In this document: positions 8,749-18,200 of the stretch, piece after piece | Position numbering within the stretch: position 1 is the first letter of the stretch | Layout: the number at the start of each line of letters is the position of its first letter | Source: an uncultured Duncaniella sp. | Lineage (GTDB): Bacteria > Bacteroidota > Bacteroidia > Bacteroidales > Muribaculaceae | Reading direction: 5' to 3' | Assembly: GCA_958352885.1 (NCBI GenBank) | Contig: CATWQI010000004.1 | Coordinates: 124,001 to 188,000, forward strand | DNA: 64,000 nucleotides | The notes under the pieces: model-generated | What the model was told of the DNA's origin: nothing | Databases searched by the model: none | The model's input: only the letters and a program-made list of their open reading frames with translations | Position numbers and translations under genes: made by a program

Positions 8749-10323
8749 ATGAAACATATTCTTGTAGGTCTTATAATCGCATTATGTGCTCCGTTGGTCA
8801 TCGCCGTACCAGCGGATTTTCCTGCGACTAATAAGGAACTGCTTGACCTGTTGGACAAGGAGTTGGATGGGCGAGGCAGATATGTGGAGAAACACCGCAA
8901 AAAGATAGACTCCCTTCGACGGGAGATTGCCGTGACAAAGGACAGTGTCAGGCTTTTGTCTCTCTATTGTACTCTCGGTAAGTCTTTTGATCTGATTAAC
9001 GCTGATTCGGCGGTGATGTATTATACGCGCGGTCTTGAAATAGGCAAATCTGTAGGTGATGCGGTTGCCGTGCAACGATTTTTTATCATGCGTGCAAGCG
9101 AATTCCGCAAGATGGGAGCTGTGCATGAGGGAATAAAGGATCTGGAACATGTAAGAGACGTGGGTGTAAGAGACGAGAATCTTGATTTGTTCTATGATAC
9201 CGGACGTGAGATTAATTTCTCCATGTCTTCGTTCTATCCATATACAGATGCTACTCTTGGTTATATTCGTCAAGGGCTTGAGTTTGCAAAGCGTGAGATT
9301 GAAGTGCTCCAGCCAGGGTCTTTGCGTTATCTGCTGTGCCAGGGCTTAATTCATTTTGCGCAGGGAGACAGGGATATAGCTATGGAATTCATGCTGGAGA
9401 TTCTCGGTAAAGCGGATATAACTGACCATGAATATTCGGTTGCGGCAACCCTTCTGGGTGAGCAGTATGTAAAAATCGGAAAGACTGACGATGCAATCTA
9501 TTATTTTGCCCTCGGAGCGCTCTCTAATGTGTATCGGGCTAATCGTCACGGTACAGCCTTGCTTAGACTTGGAGAAGTCCTGTATGCCCATAAGGATACG
9601 GTAAGAGCGCACAACTATCTTTCGGTCGCACTTGAAAACGCACTTCTTGCAAACTCCAAGATGAATGCGTCGCTCATTTCAGAGGCTTTTATGCCTGTGG
9701 CGAATGACATACAACAGCATAACAACAGGCGTGTCGCCATGCTCGGTTTCCTTACGGTGTGTCTTGTCGGAGTGCTTGCTCTCCTTGGAAGGATGTATGT
9801 CGCAAAGAGACGTGAGATGCTCGTGGTGCAGAATGTGCGTTTGGCGCTCGCGGAGGCTAACCGTTCGAAAGAGACTTACATGTCGCAGTTTATGAATCTT
9901 TGCTCGAGTTATATGGAGAGCCTCGAGGAGTTTAACCGCATGTGCCGCCGTAAGATTACTGCGGGGCAATCGGAGGATCTCCTTAAGGTCATCAAGGCTG
10001 GCAAAGTGATGGATGACCAGCGTAAAAAGTTCTATGATATTTTTGATGATTCCTTCTTGCATATATATCCGACCTTTGTTTCGGATGTGAATGAATTATT
10101 AGTACCTGAAAAACGAGTGTCAGTGTCGGCGCCCAACGTTCTTACCACCGAACTCCGGATATTGGCGTTCATGAGGTTGGGTGTCGAGGACACAGCTCAG
10201 GTGGCTCGCTTTCTTGGTCTGTCACTTAACACCATCTACACTTATCGCAACAAGATGCGGACGCGTGCGCTCAATCGTGATACTTTCGAGGAGCAGGTGA
10301 TGCGTATCGGAGCTATCGAATAG
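8749..10323 (+). CDS. DUF6377 membrane-bound TPR/HTH regulator
   Basis: 524 aa. An N-terminal signal-like segment (residues 1-19) is followed by about 300 residues of helical repeats resembling TPR units (for example FDLINADSAVMYYTRGLEIG). A transmembrane helix at about 325-345 (VAMLGFLTVCLVGVLALLGR) leads to a cytosolic coiled coil. A conserved C-terminal region follows (YMESLEEFNRMCRRKI, then FYDIFDDSFLHIYPTF), ending in a LuxR-like helix-turn-helix (ARFLGLSLNTIYTYRNKMR). Proteins of this layout are common orphan regulators in Bacteroidales. They probably sense a periplasmic signal through the TPR part. The target genes are not known. It has its own promoter and terminator. Confidence 0.85.
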   Translation: MKHILVGLIIALCAPLVIAVPADFPATNKELLDLLDKELDGRGRYVEKHRKKIDSLRREIAVTKDSVRLLSLYCTLGKSFDLINADSAVMYYTRGLEIGKSVGDAVAVQRFFIMRASEFRKMGAVHEGIKDLEHVRDVGVRDENLDLFYDTGREINFSMSSFYPYTDATLGYIRQGLEFAKREIEVLQPGSLRYLLCQGLIHFAQGDRDIAMEFMLEILGKADITDHEYSVAATLLGEQYVKIGKTDDAIYYFALGALSNVYRANRHGTALLRLGEVLYAHKDTVRAHNYLSVALENALLANSKMNASLISEAFMPVANDIQQHNNRRVAMLGFLTVCLVGVLALLGRMYVAKRREMLVVQNVRLALAEANRSKETYMSQFMNLCSSYMESLEEFNRMCRRKITAGQSEDLLKVIKAGKVMDDQRKKFYDIFDDSFLHIYPTFVSDVNELLVPEKRVSVSAPNVLTTELRILAFMRLGVEDTAQVARFLGLSLNTIYTYRNKMRTRALNRDTFEEQVMRIGAIE

Positions 10324-10363
10324 GCAGGTTAAAAAGTAATTTTTCTGGCTGTTTATGTTAATT

Positions 10364-10390
10364 CCCGGTTTAGATTTAAGCCGGGTTTTT
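10364..10390 (+). terminator. Terminator of the DUF6377 gene
   Basis: CCCGG at 10364-10368 pairs with CCGGG at 10381-10385 around an A/T-rich partly pairing loop, followed by TTTTT at 10386-10390. Confidence 0.75.
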
Positions 10391-10467
10391 ATATGTGTAA
10401 TATTCTGAGAATCAGGTGAATGATATTTATATTTTGTTTGTATGATTTATATTATATCGCATAGGTG

Positions 10468-10498
10468 TTGCGGGAGAGTGAAAAACGCTCTAATTTTG
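10468..10498 (+). promoter_or_regulatory. Orphan promoter upstream of a candidate small RNA
   Basis: TTG at 10468-10470 and TAATTTTG at 10491-10498 are 20 bp apart, a good Bacteroidota promoter. No gene follows in this direction, only a hairpin terminator about 170 bp further on. Confidence 0.55.
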
Positions 10499-10503
10499 CG
10501 TTA

Positions 10504-10673
10504 TATAAATAAAGAGAAATGCTGATAAAGCATCTAAGAATACATCAGTAGGGACATTATTTATTAATAAAGATATAATTAGGTAAGAAAGATTTGTTTT
10601 TGTTAGATTGAAAATTTTACTACGTTAGATTCTGTGTGGAGCGGTCCTCGTGATGAGGGCGGCTCTCATTTTT
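10504..10673 (+). ncRNA. Candidate small RNA, about 170 nt
   Basis: The interval is bounded by a -33/-7 promoter ending at 10498 and an intrinsic terminator. The terminator stem is GAGCGGTCCTC (10639-10649) against GAGGGCGGCTC (10655-10665), with one mismatch, and TTTTT follows at 10669-10673. There is no open reading frame longer than a ten-codon one (ATG at 10519). I do not recognise a known RNA family. It is called from signals only, and the two ends are estimates. Confidence 0.4.
10639..10673 (+). terminator. Intrinsic terminator with no upstream protein gene
   Basis: An 11-bp imperfect GC-rich stem (10639-10649 with 10655-10665, loop GTGAT) is followed by TTTTT at 10669-10673. Confidence 0.6.
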
Positions 10674-10888
10674 ATATTGATGCGGATATAACATTTTAGC
10701 GCCTGTTCGCTGATGGCTCAATTGTTAAATAGCGGTCTGGGATGTGGGGTTTATGATTAGATTTTTATTTAGATAAATCAGGTGGATGCCATGGCATAAT
10801 CCATTGTAAATCAGAAGTGAAATGCTTAGATATTTGATATGTACTTTTGATGAGAATGTTATAACGTCAAATCAACTGGTAAATGTTG

Positions 10889-11031
10889 TATCTTTGTGAT
10901 GTGTAAAATTTTAATCAGTTAATGGATTTGCATTAGAATAGCTTTAAAAATGAAGATAAATCGTGAATTATGCTAAGTGTTTAAACAAAACAAGCGGGCT
11001 GCCTCGAGAGAAGCGGCCCGCTTGTTTTGTT
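10889..11031 (+). ncRNA. Second candidate small RNA ending at a long hairpin
   Basis: TATCTTTG at 10889-10896 fits the -7 consensus, though no good -33 box is seen. About 90 bp later there is a 19-bp near-perfect hairpin (10984-11002 with 11013-11031) flanked by A and T runs. A transcript from about 10902 to 11031 would be about 130 nt and has no useful reading frame. Another -7-like box (TACTTTTG) lies at 10842-10849. The hairpin may alternatively be only a bidirectional insulator between the neighbouring genes. Confidence 0.3.
10984..11031. terminator. Strong bidirectional hairpin
   Basis: 19 bases at 10984-11002 pair with 11013-11031 with a single G-T pair. The core is AAGCGGGC against GCCCGCTT, with A-rich and T-rich outer arms, so it could stop transcription on either strand. 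Confidence 0.65.
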
Positions 11032-11073
11032 AAGGAGCATGATGCTGATATCAGAGCTTGAATAGGGTGTGTC

Positions 11074-11101
11074 GGTGATTTGTCAATGGTGATTTGTCAA
11101 T
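11074..11101 (+). repeat. 14-bp perfect tandem duplication
   Basis: GGTGATTTGTCAAT occurs twice in direct succession (11074-11087 and 11088-11101) in non-coding sequence. Confidence 0.8.
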
Positions 11102-11129
11102 AAGGTGGGAAAATAATCATGTGTACGTG

Positions 11130-11166
11130 AAAATAAAATCCCCGGCACATATATTATATGCCGGGG
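11130..11166 (-). terminator. Terminator of the DUF4925-like lipoprotein gene
   Basis: CCCCGGCA at 11140-11147 pairs with TGCCGGGG at 11159-11166. Read on the minus strand it is followed by a T-rich tract (complement of 11130-11139). It lies 26 bp after the stop codon. Confidence 0.75.
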
Positions 11167-11192
11167 AAATACTATTTTATCTCACAAGATGC

Positions 11193-12932
11193 TTATTTAA
11201 GCATTGCTTTCATTGCTGAAAATGCCTCTTCGGCAGATTCAAATTTCTGCACATAATTCTTCTGAGCAGCACCGCAGGCGCGGCTCATGCTCTGGGAAGG
11301 TGCTTGCTGTGCGTTCTGGTTGAAGTTCAGGGCTATTTTGAATTCATCGGTATTGCTCTCCCAGATAGTCTGCAGGTCTGAGAATTTCTCAATGCCGAGC
11401 ATACCATACATCATGCTCATCATGGGATTCTGTGCCGCCATCTCATCCATCATGTTCTGGAGTGCGGGGAGGAACTTGAATATTATGACCATGAACGGGT
11501 CTGCCATCTCCTTGTCAATATAGAGTGACAGGTAATCGCCGTCAACGCTATATTTCAGGGGCACACCGGTCTGTAGCCAGGTGAGGATGGTACGGATGGT
11601 CTCTGGGTTTACATCGCTGAGGTCAACGCCTTCAAGACCGATGGAGGGAAGAATCTGGTTGGCATAATTGATGAGGGCGGCAGGTTCCATCTGCGACAGC
11701 TGTGATATGAGTCCCATAATCATCTCGGGGCTTACATCTGAGTCGCCGTTATCCTTGTTTGCCTGTGCGACAATCTGCATGATGTCAGGCACGAAGTAGA
11801 AGTAGCCGTCGCGGCAGTACCAATATGCGAGACCGGCGGGTGATTCGTACCATGTAGTCTGGCTGGGGGTCATGTTGGGATCAAGAAGCTCGATGAACCA
11901 TCCGATTAATGCGAACATATTTTCTGTATCGTTGAAATCCGGAAGCTGGCGCTTTACATGATTGATGTCTCCATATTTGGCGGTGAAAGTTCCGTTGGTG
12001 TTGAGCGAAACATTGCTTAGGAGGTCAACCATGAAGTGGGAAACGGCTCTTGAACCGATTGTCGCTATGTTCTGTCCGTTGGTTTCGTTCTCGTCGATAG
12101 CAGACCATACCAACCGGAATGCGGGATAATCAGTTGGGTGGTAATCATCGTCAATTGATTCCGGGTCAAGAGAAAGATTCCAGGTCTTGGCTATGCCTCC
12201 TTGGGCTGCGCTGCCAAGAGTGGGAACGACATTCATTTCCAATACTCCTGAGCCTGCATTGAACTTTCCGGTATAGGCTACTGTAGTGCCGTTTTCAGTG
12301 GTAGTCTCGCCTTCGAATTCGCCATTGGCATCGGGATAAACCCCCGGTATAGCCACTGTGTAATCGCCGGGAATCACACCGATAAGTGTGAGCACGGGTA
12401 CATCGTTGACTGCGGAATATGCGGCAGCTCTTCCGGGACACGGTATGTCGCAGTAGGTGAGAGCTATCGAATCATTGCGGTAAACGCCTATGTAGAAAGC
12501 TGCGCCTGACGCAGTGATATTTATTATGGCTTTGCCGTCGGTGGTGATGGTACCGTTGACCTCAATGGTCATGAATGCTTTGTCGCTGCCGGTAGCTTCT
12601 GCTCGTGAGGGTGCGGTGGTCAGGTCTGTTGTACCATTAAAATTAAAGGAGCCGTTTTCCAGTTCGGTCATTGTCACATCCACTGGTACGGACTGGTAAC
12701 CTGGTATTGCGTCAGTAAGGGTAACAACGCCTTCAGTTGCGCTTATGGCGTTGAATGTTGCTTTGCCGTTCTGTGACAGCTGCCCGTTGACTGATAGAGA
12801 GAGGTCGCCGCTTGCTGCGGTAATCTCTTCTTTGGGGAGCTGTGTCCAGCTTTCAGGGTCATCGCTGCTACACGCTGTGAACAATGCTATCGAGCACAGT
12901 GCGGCTAACATGAACTTAAAATTCTTTTTCAT
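11193..12932 (-). CDS. Surface lipoprotein, DUF4925-like
   Basis: 579 aa. The N-terminus (MKKNFKFMLAALCSIALFTACSSDD) is a lipoprotein signal peptide with Cys at 21 in the lipobox FTAC. The SSDD that follows resembles the acidic lipoprotein export signal that sends Bacteroidetes lipoproteins to the cell surface. The rest is beta-rich, with repeated modules such as LSVNGQLSQNGKATFNA and IEVNGTITTDGKAIINI, as in DUF4925 proteins of Bacteroidales, and a helical C-terminal half (residues about 290-579). No catalytic motif is evident. It is monocistronic, with its own promoter and terminator. The DUF assignment is from remembered motif style and is tentative. Confidence 0.65.
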   Translation of the reverse strand: MKKNFKFMLAALCSIALFTACSSDDPESWTQLPKEEITAASGDLSLSVNGQLSQNGKATFNAISATEGVVTLTDAIPGYQSVPVDVTMTELENGSFNFNGTTDLTTAPSRAEATGSDKAFMTIEVNGTITTDGKAIINITASGAAFYIGVYRNDSIALTYCDIPCPGRAAAYSAVNDVPVLTLIGVIPGDYTVAIPGVYPDANGEFEGETTTENGTTVAYTGKFNAGSGVLEMNVVPTLGSAAQGGIAKTWNLSLDPESIDDDYHPTDYPAFRLVWSAIDENETNGQNIATIGSRAVSHFMVDLLSNVSLNTNGTFTAKYGDINHVKRQLPDFNDTENMFALIGWFIELLDPNMTPSQTTWYESPAGLAYWYCRDGYFYFVPDIMQIVAQANKDNGDSDVSPEMIMGLISQLSQMEPAALINYANQILPSIGLEGVDLSDVNPETIRTILTWLQTGVPLKYSVDGDYLSLYIDKEMADPFMVIIFKFLPALQNMMDEMAAQNPMMSMMYGMLGIEKFSDLQTIWESNTDEFKIALNFNQNAQQAPSQSMSRACGAAQKNYVQKFESAEEAFSAMKAMLK

Positions 12933-13010
12933 TGCGTCTCTATTAGAGTTTAGTTAAAATGTGAGGGAGTGCACGGTTATTATCCGTGTTTCCAAAATAG
13001 AAATTTCATG

Positions 13011-13018
13011 CAAAGGTA
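13011..13018 (-). promoter_or_regulatory. -7 box (TACCTTTG) for the DUF4925-like gene
   Basis: On the minus strand TACCTTTG is a perfect TAnnTTTG match, giving a leader of about 70 nt before the start at 12932. Confidence 0.55.
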
Positions 13019-13125
13019 AGCAAAATTGCTAAATATTTTAACAAAAATGGGCTGTTTTTGGCAAAAATGACGATTCTTAGGGTGAAATGTGTGAATCTGA
13101 GGCATCAAAAGTCATAAAAAATGTC

Positions 13126-13133
13126 TATCTTTG
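13126..13133 (+). promoter_or_regulatory. -7 box (TATCTTTG) for the PCMD lipoprotein gene
   Basis: TATCTTTG matches the -7 consensus and gives a leader of about 85 nt to the start at 13224. It is arranged divergently from the minus-strand box at 13011. Confidence 0.55.
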
Positions 13134-13223
13134 TACCTTATTATGTAGTATGCAATCAGATGCATTTCTTTGCAAGGTATGTGCAATTAAAAAGTTTAAA
13201 TAGAATCAAAAAACAGGTATATC

Positions 13224-14357
13224 ATGAGAATATTCAGACTGATGCTCGTAGTGGCTTTAGCGGCACTGGCGGGGTCATGTATAAGAAAAGAGCCCCTCAA
13301 TGCCGAGTGTGATATCATGGCGGCTATCCTTGATGGGGATGTCCTGAACAGAGTGCCAATTATTGAGAATAATAAGGTTATCATATATGTGAAGAATGGT
13401 GTGAGTGTCAAGGCTCTTGCACCTGAATTTGTCCTGACCCCGGGAGCGTCAATTGAGCCTGCGAGTGGTACAGCCCGTGATTTTTCTTCGCCTCAGACTT
13501 ATATGACATCGTCGGAGGATGGCAAGTGGCATAAAGTGTACACTGTGGAGGTAAGACGCAACAGTTCTAACCTTGAGTTTAACTTTGAGAATGTCCGCAC
13601 GGTGTCGGCTCTAATGGGCGCATGTTCTTACGATGTGTTTTACGAAATAGGAGCCAACGGTGCGGAATCACTGGCATGGGCGAGTGGTAATGCTGGATTC
13701 GCACTTACACTTCAGGGTACCACTCCTTCCACATTCCCGACATTCCAGAGTGATAATGGCTGGACTGGTAAGTGTGTGGAGATGGTGACACGTGCTACAG
13801 GTTCGTTTGGCGAGAGCGTCAAGAAGCCTTTGGCTGCCGGCAATCTTTTCCTCGGAAAGTTTGATATGAACAACGCCGTGAACAAGCCCTTGGAATCCAC
13901 CCAGTTCGGAACCCCCTTCATAAACGTGCCGCTCTCGCTCAGTGGCTACTACAAGTACAGACCGGGTGAGACATATTGCCGTATGAACAGTACGACAGGC
14001 AAACTTGAGCCGGTGGATGGCAAGACTGACGAGTGCAACATATATGCCGTGTTCTTTGAAGTGACAGACAATATGGAATGGCTTGACGGCACCAATGTGA
14101 TGGCGGAGGATAACCCTAATATCCTCGCTGTGGCCCGTCTTTCGCCGGATCAGCGTGGACTTACGCCGGAATGGTCGGAATTCAATCTGCCGTTTGTATA
14201 TCGTGAGGGAAAAACTGTGGACCCTGAAAAATTGGCTGAGGGCAAGTATAGCATCACGATTGTGTTCTCTTCGAGCATTGACGGCGATTATTTCTCCGGT
14301 GCGATAGGCAGTACTCTGCTGGTTGACGAAGTGTTCATCTCATGTCAGAATCAGTAA
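13224..14357 (+). CDS. PCMD domain lipoprotein
   Basis: 377 aa. The signal peptide has a lipobox (LAALAGSC, Cys19), so the product is a lipoprotein. Residues about 25-110 form a beta-sandwich linker module (VPIIENNKVIIYVKNGVSVK, then WHKVYTVEVRR) that typically precedes the C-terminal PCMD (putative carbohydrate metabolism) domain, here residues about 115-377 (VDEVFISC near the end). PCMD proteins are common outer-surface lipoproteins of gut Bacteroidales, thought to bind glycans or adhesion partners. The gene is followed after 14 bp by a barrel protein, so the two are probably one operon. Confidence 0.8.
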   Translation: MRIFRLMLVVALAALAGSCIRKEPLNAECDIMAAILDGDVLNRVPIIENNKVIIYVKNGVSVKALAPEFVLTPGASIEPASGTARDFSSPQTYMTSSEDGKWHKVYTVEVRRNSSNLEFNFENVRTVSALMGACSYDVFYEIGANGAESLAWASGNAGFALTLQGTTPSTFPTFQSDNGWTGKCVEMVTRATGSFGESVKKPLAAGNLFLGKFDMNNAVNKPLESTQFGTPFINVPLSLSGYYKYRPGETYCRMNSTTGKLEPVDGKTDECNIYAVFFEVTDNMEWLDGTNVMAEDNPNILAVARLSPDQRGLTPEWSEFNLPFVYREGKTVDPEKLAEGKYSITIVFSSSIDGDYFSGAIGSTLLVDEVFISCQNQ

Positions 14358-14371
14358 CAATTTCACATTGA

Positions 14372-15160
14372 ATGATTATGAAAAAGATAGTTTGCTATAT
14401 ATATATAATATGTGTGTGTGCTACTGCCTTCAGGGTATCGGCTCAGACAGAGCGTCCGAAAGGGATAGAAAAATCCATTCTGCTCGGTCTTGAATATGAA
14501 CTGAATGCCGGTCTTAATATCGGTGGAGCTTCGCCTATACCGCTTCCGGCTGAAATCCGTAAAATCAATGGATATGCTCCACGCCTCAACCTACAGCTGG
14601 GCGGTCAGGTGACCAAATGGATTGACCCACAGAAGAAGTGGGGCGTTTCAGTAGGTCTTCGATTCGAAACCAAGGGTATGGAGACAAAAGCTACAGTGAA
14701 GAATTACGGTATGGAGATTTACCAGGACGGGAAGGTGCTTTCTGGCAAATGGACCGGCAAGGTGAAGACCAAGTACCATACCCAGCAGCTTGTCATTCCG
14801 ATACTGGCAGCATATAATATCAGCCCGCGATGGAAAGTAAGCCTCGGTCCGTACCTTGCGTATGCGTTCAGCAATGACTTTGACGGTCATGTGTACGATG
14901 GCTATCTCCGGGAGGGTGACCCGACCGGCAATAAGGTTTCATTTAGTGGCGATTCGCGTGCAACATACGATTTTGGCGATGACCTCCGTAAGTTCCAGTG
15001 GGGATTCCAGGGTGGAGCGTCATGGAAAGCTTTTAACCGTTTCAGCGTAAACGCTAACCTTGCATGGGGATGCAATGATATTTTCAACAAGTCGTTCAAG
15101 ACGGTGACATTCAACATGTATCCGATTTATCTCAACATCGGTTTCGGCTATCTGTTCTAA
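14372..15160 (+). CDS. Outer-membrane beta-barrel protein, PorT-like
   Basis: 262 aa. A signal peptide ends VSAQT at about residue 25. The mature protein has alternating strands (WGVSVGLRFETKGMETKA, WKVSLGPYLAYAFS) and ends in a typical barrel terminus (YLNIGFGYLF). It resembles the PorT-family and generic beta-barrel proteins of Bacteroidetes. It lies just downstream of the PCMD lipoprotein, so the lipoprotein may be displayed next to or through this barrel, which is inference. Start choice between 14372 and 14378 is open. Confidence 0.75.
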   Translation: MIMKKIVCYIYIICVCATAFRVSAQTERPKGIEKSILLGLEYELNAGLNIGGASPIPLPAEIRKINGYAPRLNLQLGGQVTKWIDPQKKWGVSVGLRFETKGMETKATVKNYGMEIYQDGKVLSGKWTGKVKTKYHTQQLVIPILAAYNISPRWKVSLGPYLAYAFSNDFDGHVYDGYLREGDPTGNKVSFSGDSRATYDFGDDLRKFQWGFQGGASWKAFNRFSVNANLAWGCNDIFNKSFKTVTFNMYPIYLNIGFGYLF

Positions 15161-15208
15161 GTCTAAGCGGCAGCAGCTTCGAATCGGTCGGAGGAATAGA
15201 GATTAGCC

Positions 15209-15259
15209 AAAATGCAAGCCGTCGCCCGAAACATTCATCAGGCGACGGCTTGCATTTTT
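15209..15259. terminator. Bidirectional terminator between convergent genes
   Basis: AAAATGCAAGCCGTCGCC (15210-15227) pairs with GGCGACGGCTTGCATTTT (15241-15258) with a 13-nt loop. It has A and T runs on its outer sides and serves the barrel gene and the minus-strand gene that ends at 15285. Confidence 0.85.
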
Positions 15260-15284
15260 GGTAAAGTCTTTGCGGTGGGCGGTG

Positions 15285-18200
15285 TCAGGATTGGATTTCC
15301 GGTTTTACCACCACACCTGTTCCTTTCAGCCCGTTTACACCGATGATTAGTGGCTGCCGGAAAGTTACGATGCGTACGTTGTCACTCTCGTATGTCGCGG
15401 GGAGTGAATTTAGGAACTCTACGTCGTACAAATCTGTCACGGGGTCAGCGGCATTACGCTTCGCATTAGTGTCGATTGTAAAGTATGACACACCGAACGA
15501 TGTCAGGTTCTGGAAAAAGTGCGTACCCTGGCTTGGCTCAATTCTGTAATTTGGGAGCGAGGACTCTACAATGAGTTTTGCACCGGAGATAGCAGGCCAT
15601 TTCACAGGGATGCCGAGTGACGTGTCTGACGAACCCCATCGACCGGGACCTATGAGCAGGTACTTTTCATCGTCCTCGATGAATTTGCGGTTGATTTTTT
15701 CAATCTCGCGTGCTATCAGGGAGTTGTTGGATGACGAGAACTTCTCGGGGCGTACATACACCACTGTGCTTACCCCCTCGATGTTGCCATGTCCGAGCGC
15801 TGTGGACGATTTGAGCAGCAGATGCTCGTCGGGAGTAGCCATCACAGCTTCGTCTACTGTTTCCTTGCGGTCCACTATCGGGCGGATTTGCAGCCAATAG
15901 AGTCTGCCTTTGCTGTCGGCTGTCTTGTCAATCATTCCTGCGAACTCTATTTCGACCGGACGTTGCATTTCTTTCTGCCCGGTGGTGAGCATGAAGTCAA
16001 GTGCGTTTGAAAGCGGAAACACATTGTGCTTGAGTACATTGTTGAAAGTAACCACTTTGCGTCCATCGCCCATGTCATTGTCGCGGAGCACATTGTCGCG
16101 GAAATCATAGCTTGACACCATGTATTTCAGGGCCCCCATGTCAGCAAGGTCCTGTACTCTGAGCTTGGAGATGTTATAGCCGTCGTCGACTTTCAGATGA
16201 GCCAGTGACGGCATCGGTACGGATATTTTTTGCCCGCTTAGAGAGTGGTCGCGCTCGTCGCCTTTCATGTCAAGGGCGTACATGCGTGTCTGTGTGTCTC
16301 GAAGCGCAAGTGAAAGCTCGGAGGTCTGAAGCACGTTGTCGGGATGGCGCGGGGAAAATCGCAGCCCTACTCCGCCGTCAACGATGTATTTCCCGAGTCC
16401 GACGGCGATTTCCGCCACTCCGTCTTCGGGTTTCTCGTCATTGAGAGGATAGTAGTTCAGCGAGCGTCCCACACCTGAAAAACTCGGGAAGTAATAGCCG
16501 TCCACATCCTTGCCCACCACCTCCTGGAGTATGACTGCCATTTTCTCCTGGTCAATCACATTGGATGTCGCAGTCATGTAAGCCTTGGAGTCTGAATAGA
16601 ATACTGATGCGTAAACTCCCTTTATGGCGTCGACAAGCACTTTCAGCATTTTCTCCGAATCTGTGAATTTGGGCACCATATATGTGGAATATATACCGGC
16701 GAACGGCTGATAGTGTGAGTCCTCCAGCAAGCTTGAGCTGCGTACCGCAATCGGAGTGTCGACCACTTCGAGCAGGGCAAGCAGGTCGTCCTTGATGCGC
16801 TGGGGGAGTTTCCCTTTCAGGAAGTGCTGCAATATTTCATCGTCGCTTGCGTCACTTAAGGCGATGGGGTAGAGCTGGTTCATTTCCATGAACTCATCGA
16901 ATATGTCGGTGCAGAGCACCACGGTGCGAGGGATGGAGATGGTTATACCGTCGAAATTATCGCATACTGGGTTCTTTTTTATTATGGAGTCAATGAATGC
17001 CAGGCCTCTGCCTTTGCCGCCAAGCGACCCCTGTCCGATGCGGGCGAAATTGGAGTAGTGGTCGAATCTGTCCTTCCTGAACACAGCTACAACACCGCGG
17101 TTTTTCATCTTGCGGTACTTCACTATCAGGTCGAAGAACAGTTTGCGTACCTGAGGGGCATCCTTGAGGTCTCGGAATCGGTGGTGTTTTATCACCTCGG
17201 CTATAGGGAACATGGCCCGTGAGTAGAACCAGCGGGATATGTCGTTGAAGGAGGCATGCCAGTAAAGCGACTCGGCTGGTATGTCGAATATGTATTTCTG
17301 CATATCCTTGAGCGACTTTATGCGGTAAATTTCCTCCCCTGTTTCCGGATTCCGAATCACGAAATCCCCGAAACCGAAGTTGTTGATGATTGCTTTTCCG
17401 AGGTCGACAGGAAATTTCTTGGAATTCTTGTCTATGAAAGTGCCTCCGAGCTCACGCACGTCATGGGCGTTCTCATTCTCCGACGACTCGATAATCATAG
17501 GTAAATACGGGTCGCGTTTACGCAATTCGCGTGCAAGGCGTATGCCTGCCTTAGGGTCTTTTTTTCCCTCGCGCACGAATGACACGTCGCTGATTACTCC
17601 GAGTATGTGCTCGCTGTACTTGTCGTAAAGCTGCAAGGCTTCCTCATAGTCGCGCGCAAGCATTACTTTGGGTCTGCCTCGCATTCGCAGCATCTGTTCA
17701 TGCTCGTTCAGGGCCTCGGTGGAGAACTCGCGTGATTGCTTAAGTATGAACTTGTAGACAATGGGAAGCACAGAGGAGTAGAATCTCACCGAATCCTCCA
17801 CAAGCAGAATCATCTGCACTCCGACATTATTGATATCATTGTCGGCATTCATCTTATCCTCAAGCAATTTGATTATTGCAAGCAGGAGGTCGACATTGCC
17901 GAGCCATGAGAACACATAATCTATCCCGGAGAAATCCTCGTTGGACAGTCGGCGGGACACTTCCTTGGAGAATGGGGTCAGCACGATGATTGGCAGCTCC
18001 GGATAAGTATCCTTGATGCGGCGTGCGCCTGTGAACGTCTCGCTGATGTCGTTGCCCGGCATCATTATCACAAGGTCGAAACTTTTGTGTTGTAAAAGCT
18101 CAAGTGCCTCCTCGGAGTTTAGAGCCCTTGTCACGCGTGGGGGAGAGGACAGGTTGAGGGATGTATACTCAAAATACAATTGTTCCTCCACGCGTCCGTC

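Larger units (their letters stand above)
10324..11192. other. 869-bp intergenic region without protein genes
   Basis: This A/T-rich interval has no credible coding frame. It holds the DUF6377 terminator, two candidate small transcripts listed separately, a 14-bp tandem repeat and the terminator of the minus-strand lipoprotein gene. The rest shows nothing I can name. Confidence 0.7.

Noticed and set aside
8782..9273. 163-residue minus-strand frame opposite the DUF6377 gene
   Set aside because: No motif or signal, and it lies wholly inside a recognisable gene.
10519..10551. Ten-codon frame MLIKHLRIHQ inside the candidate small RNA
   Set aside because: Too short to support without expression data, and no regulatory hairpin couples it to a downstream gene.
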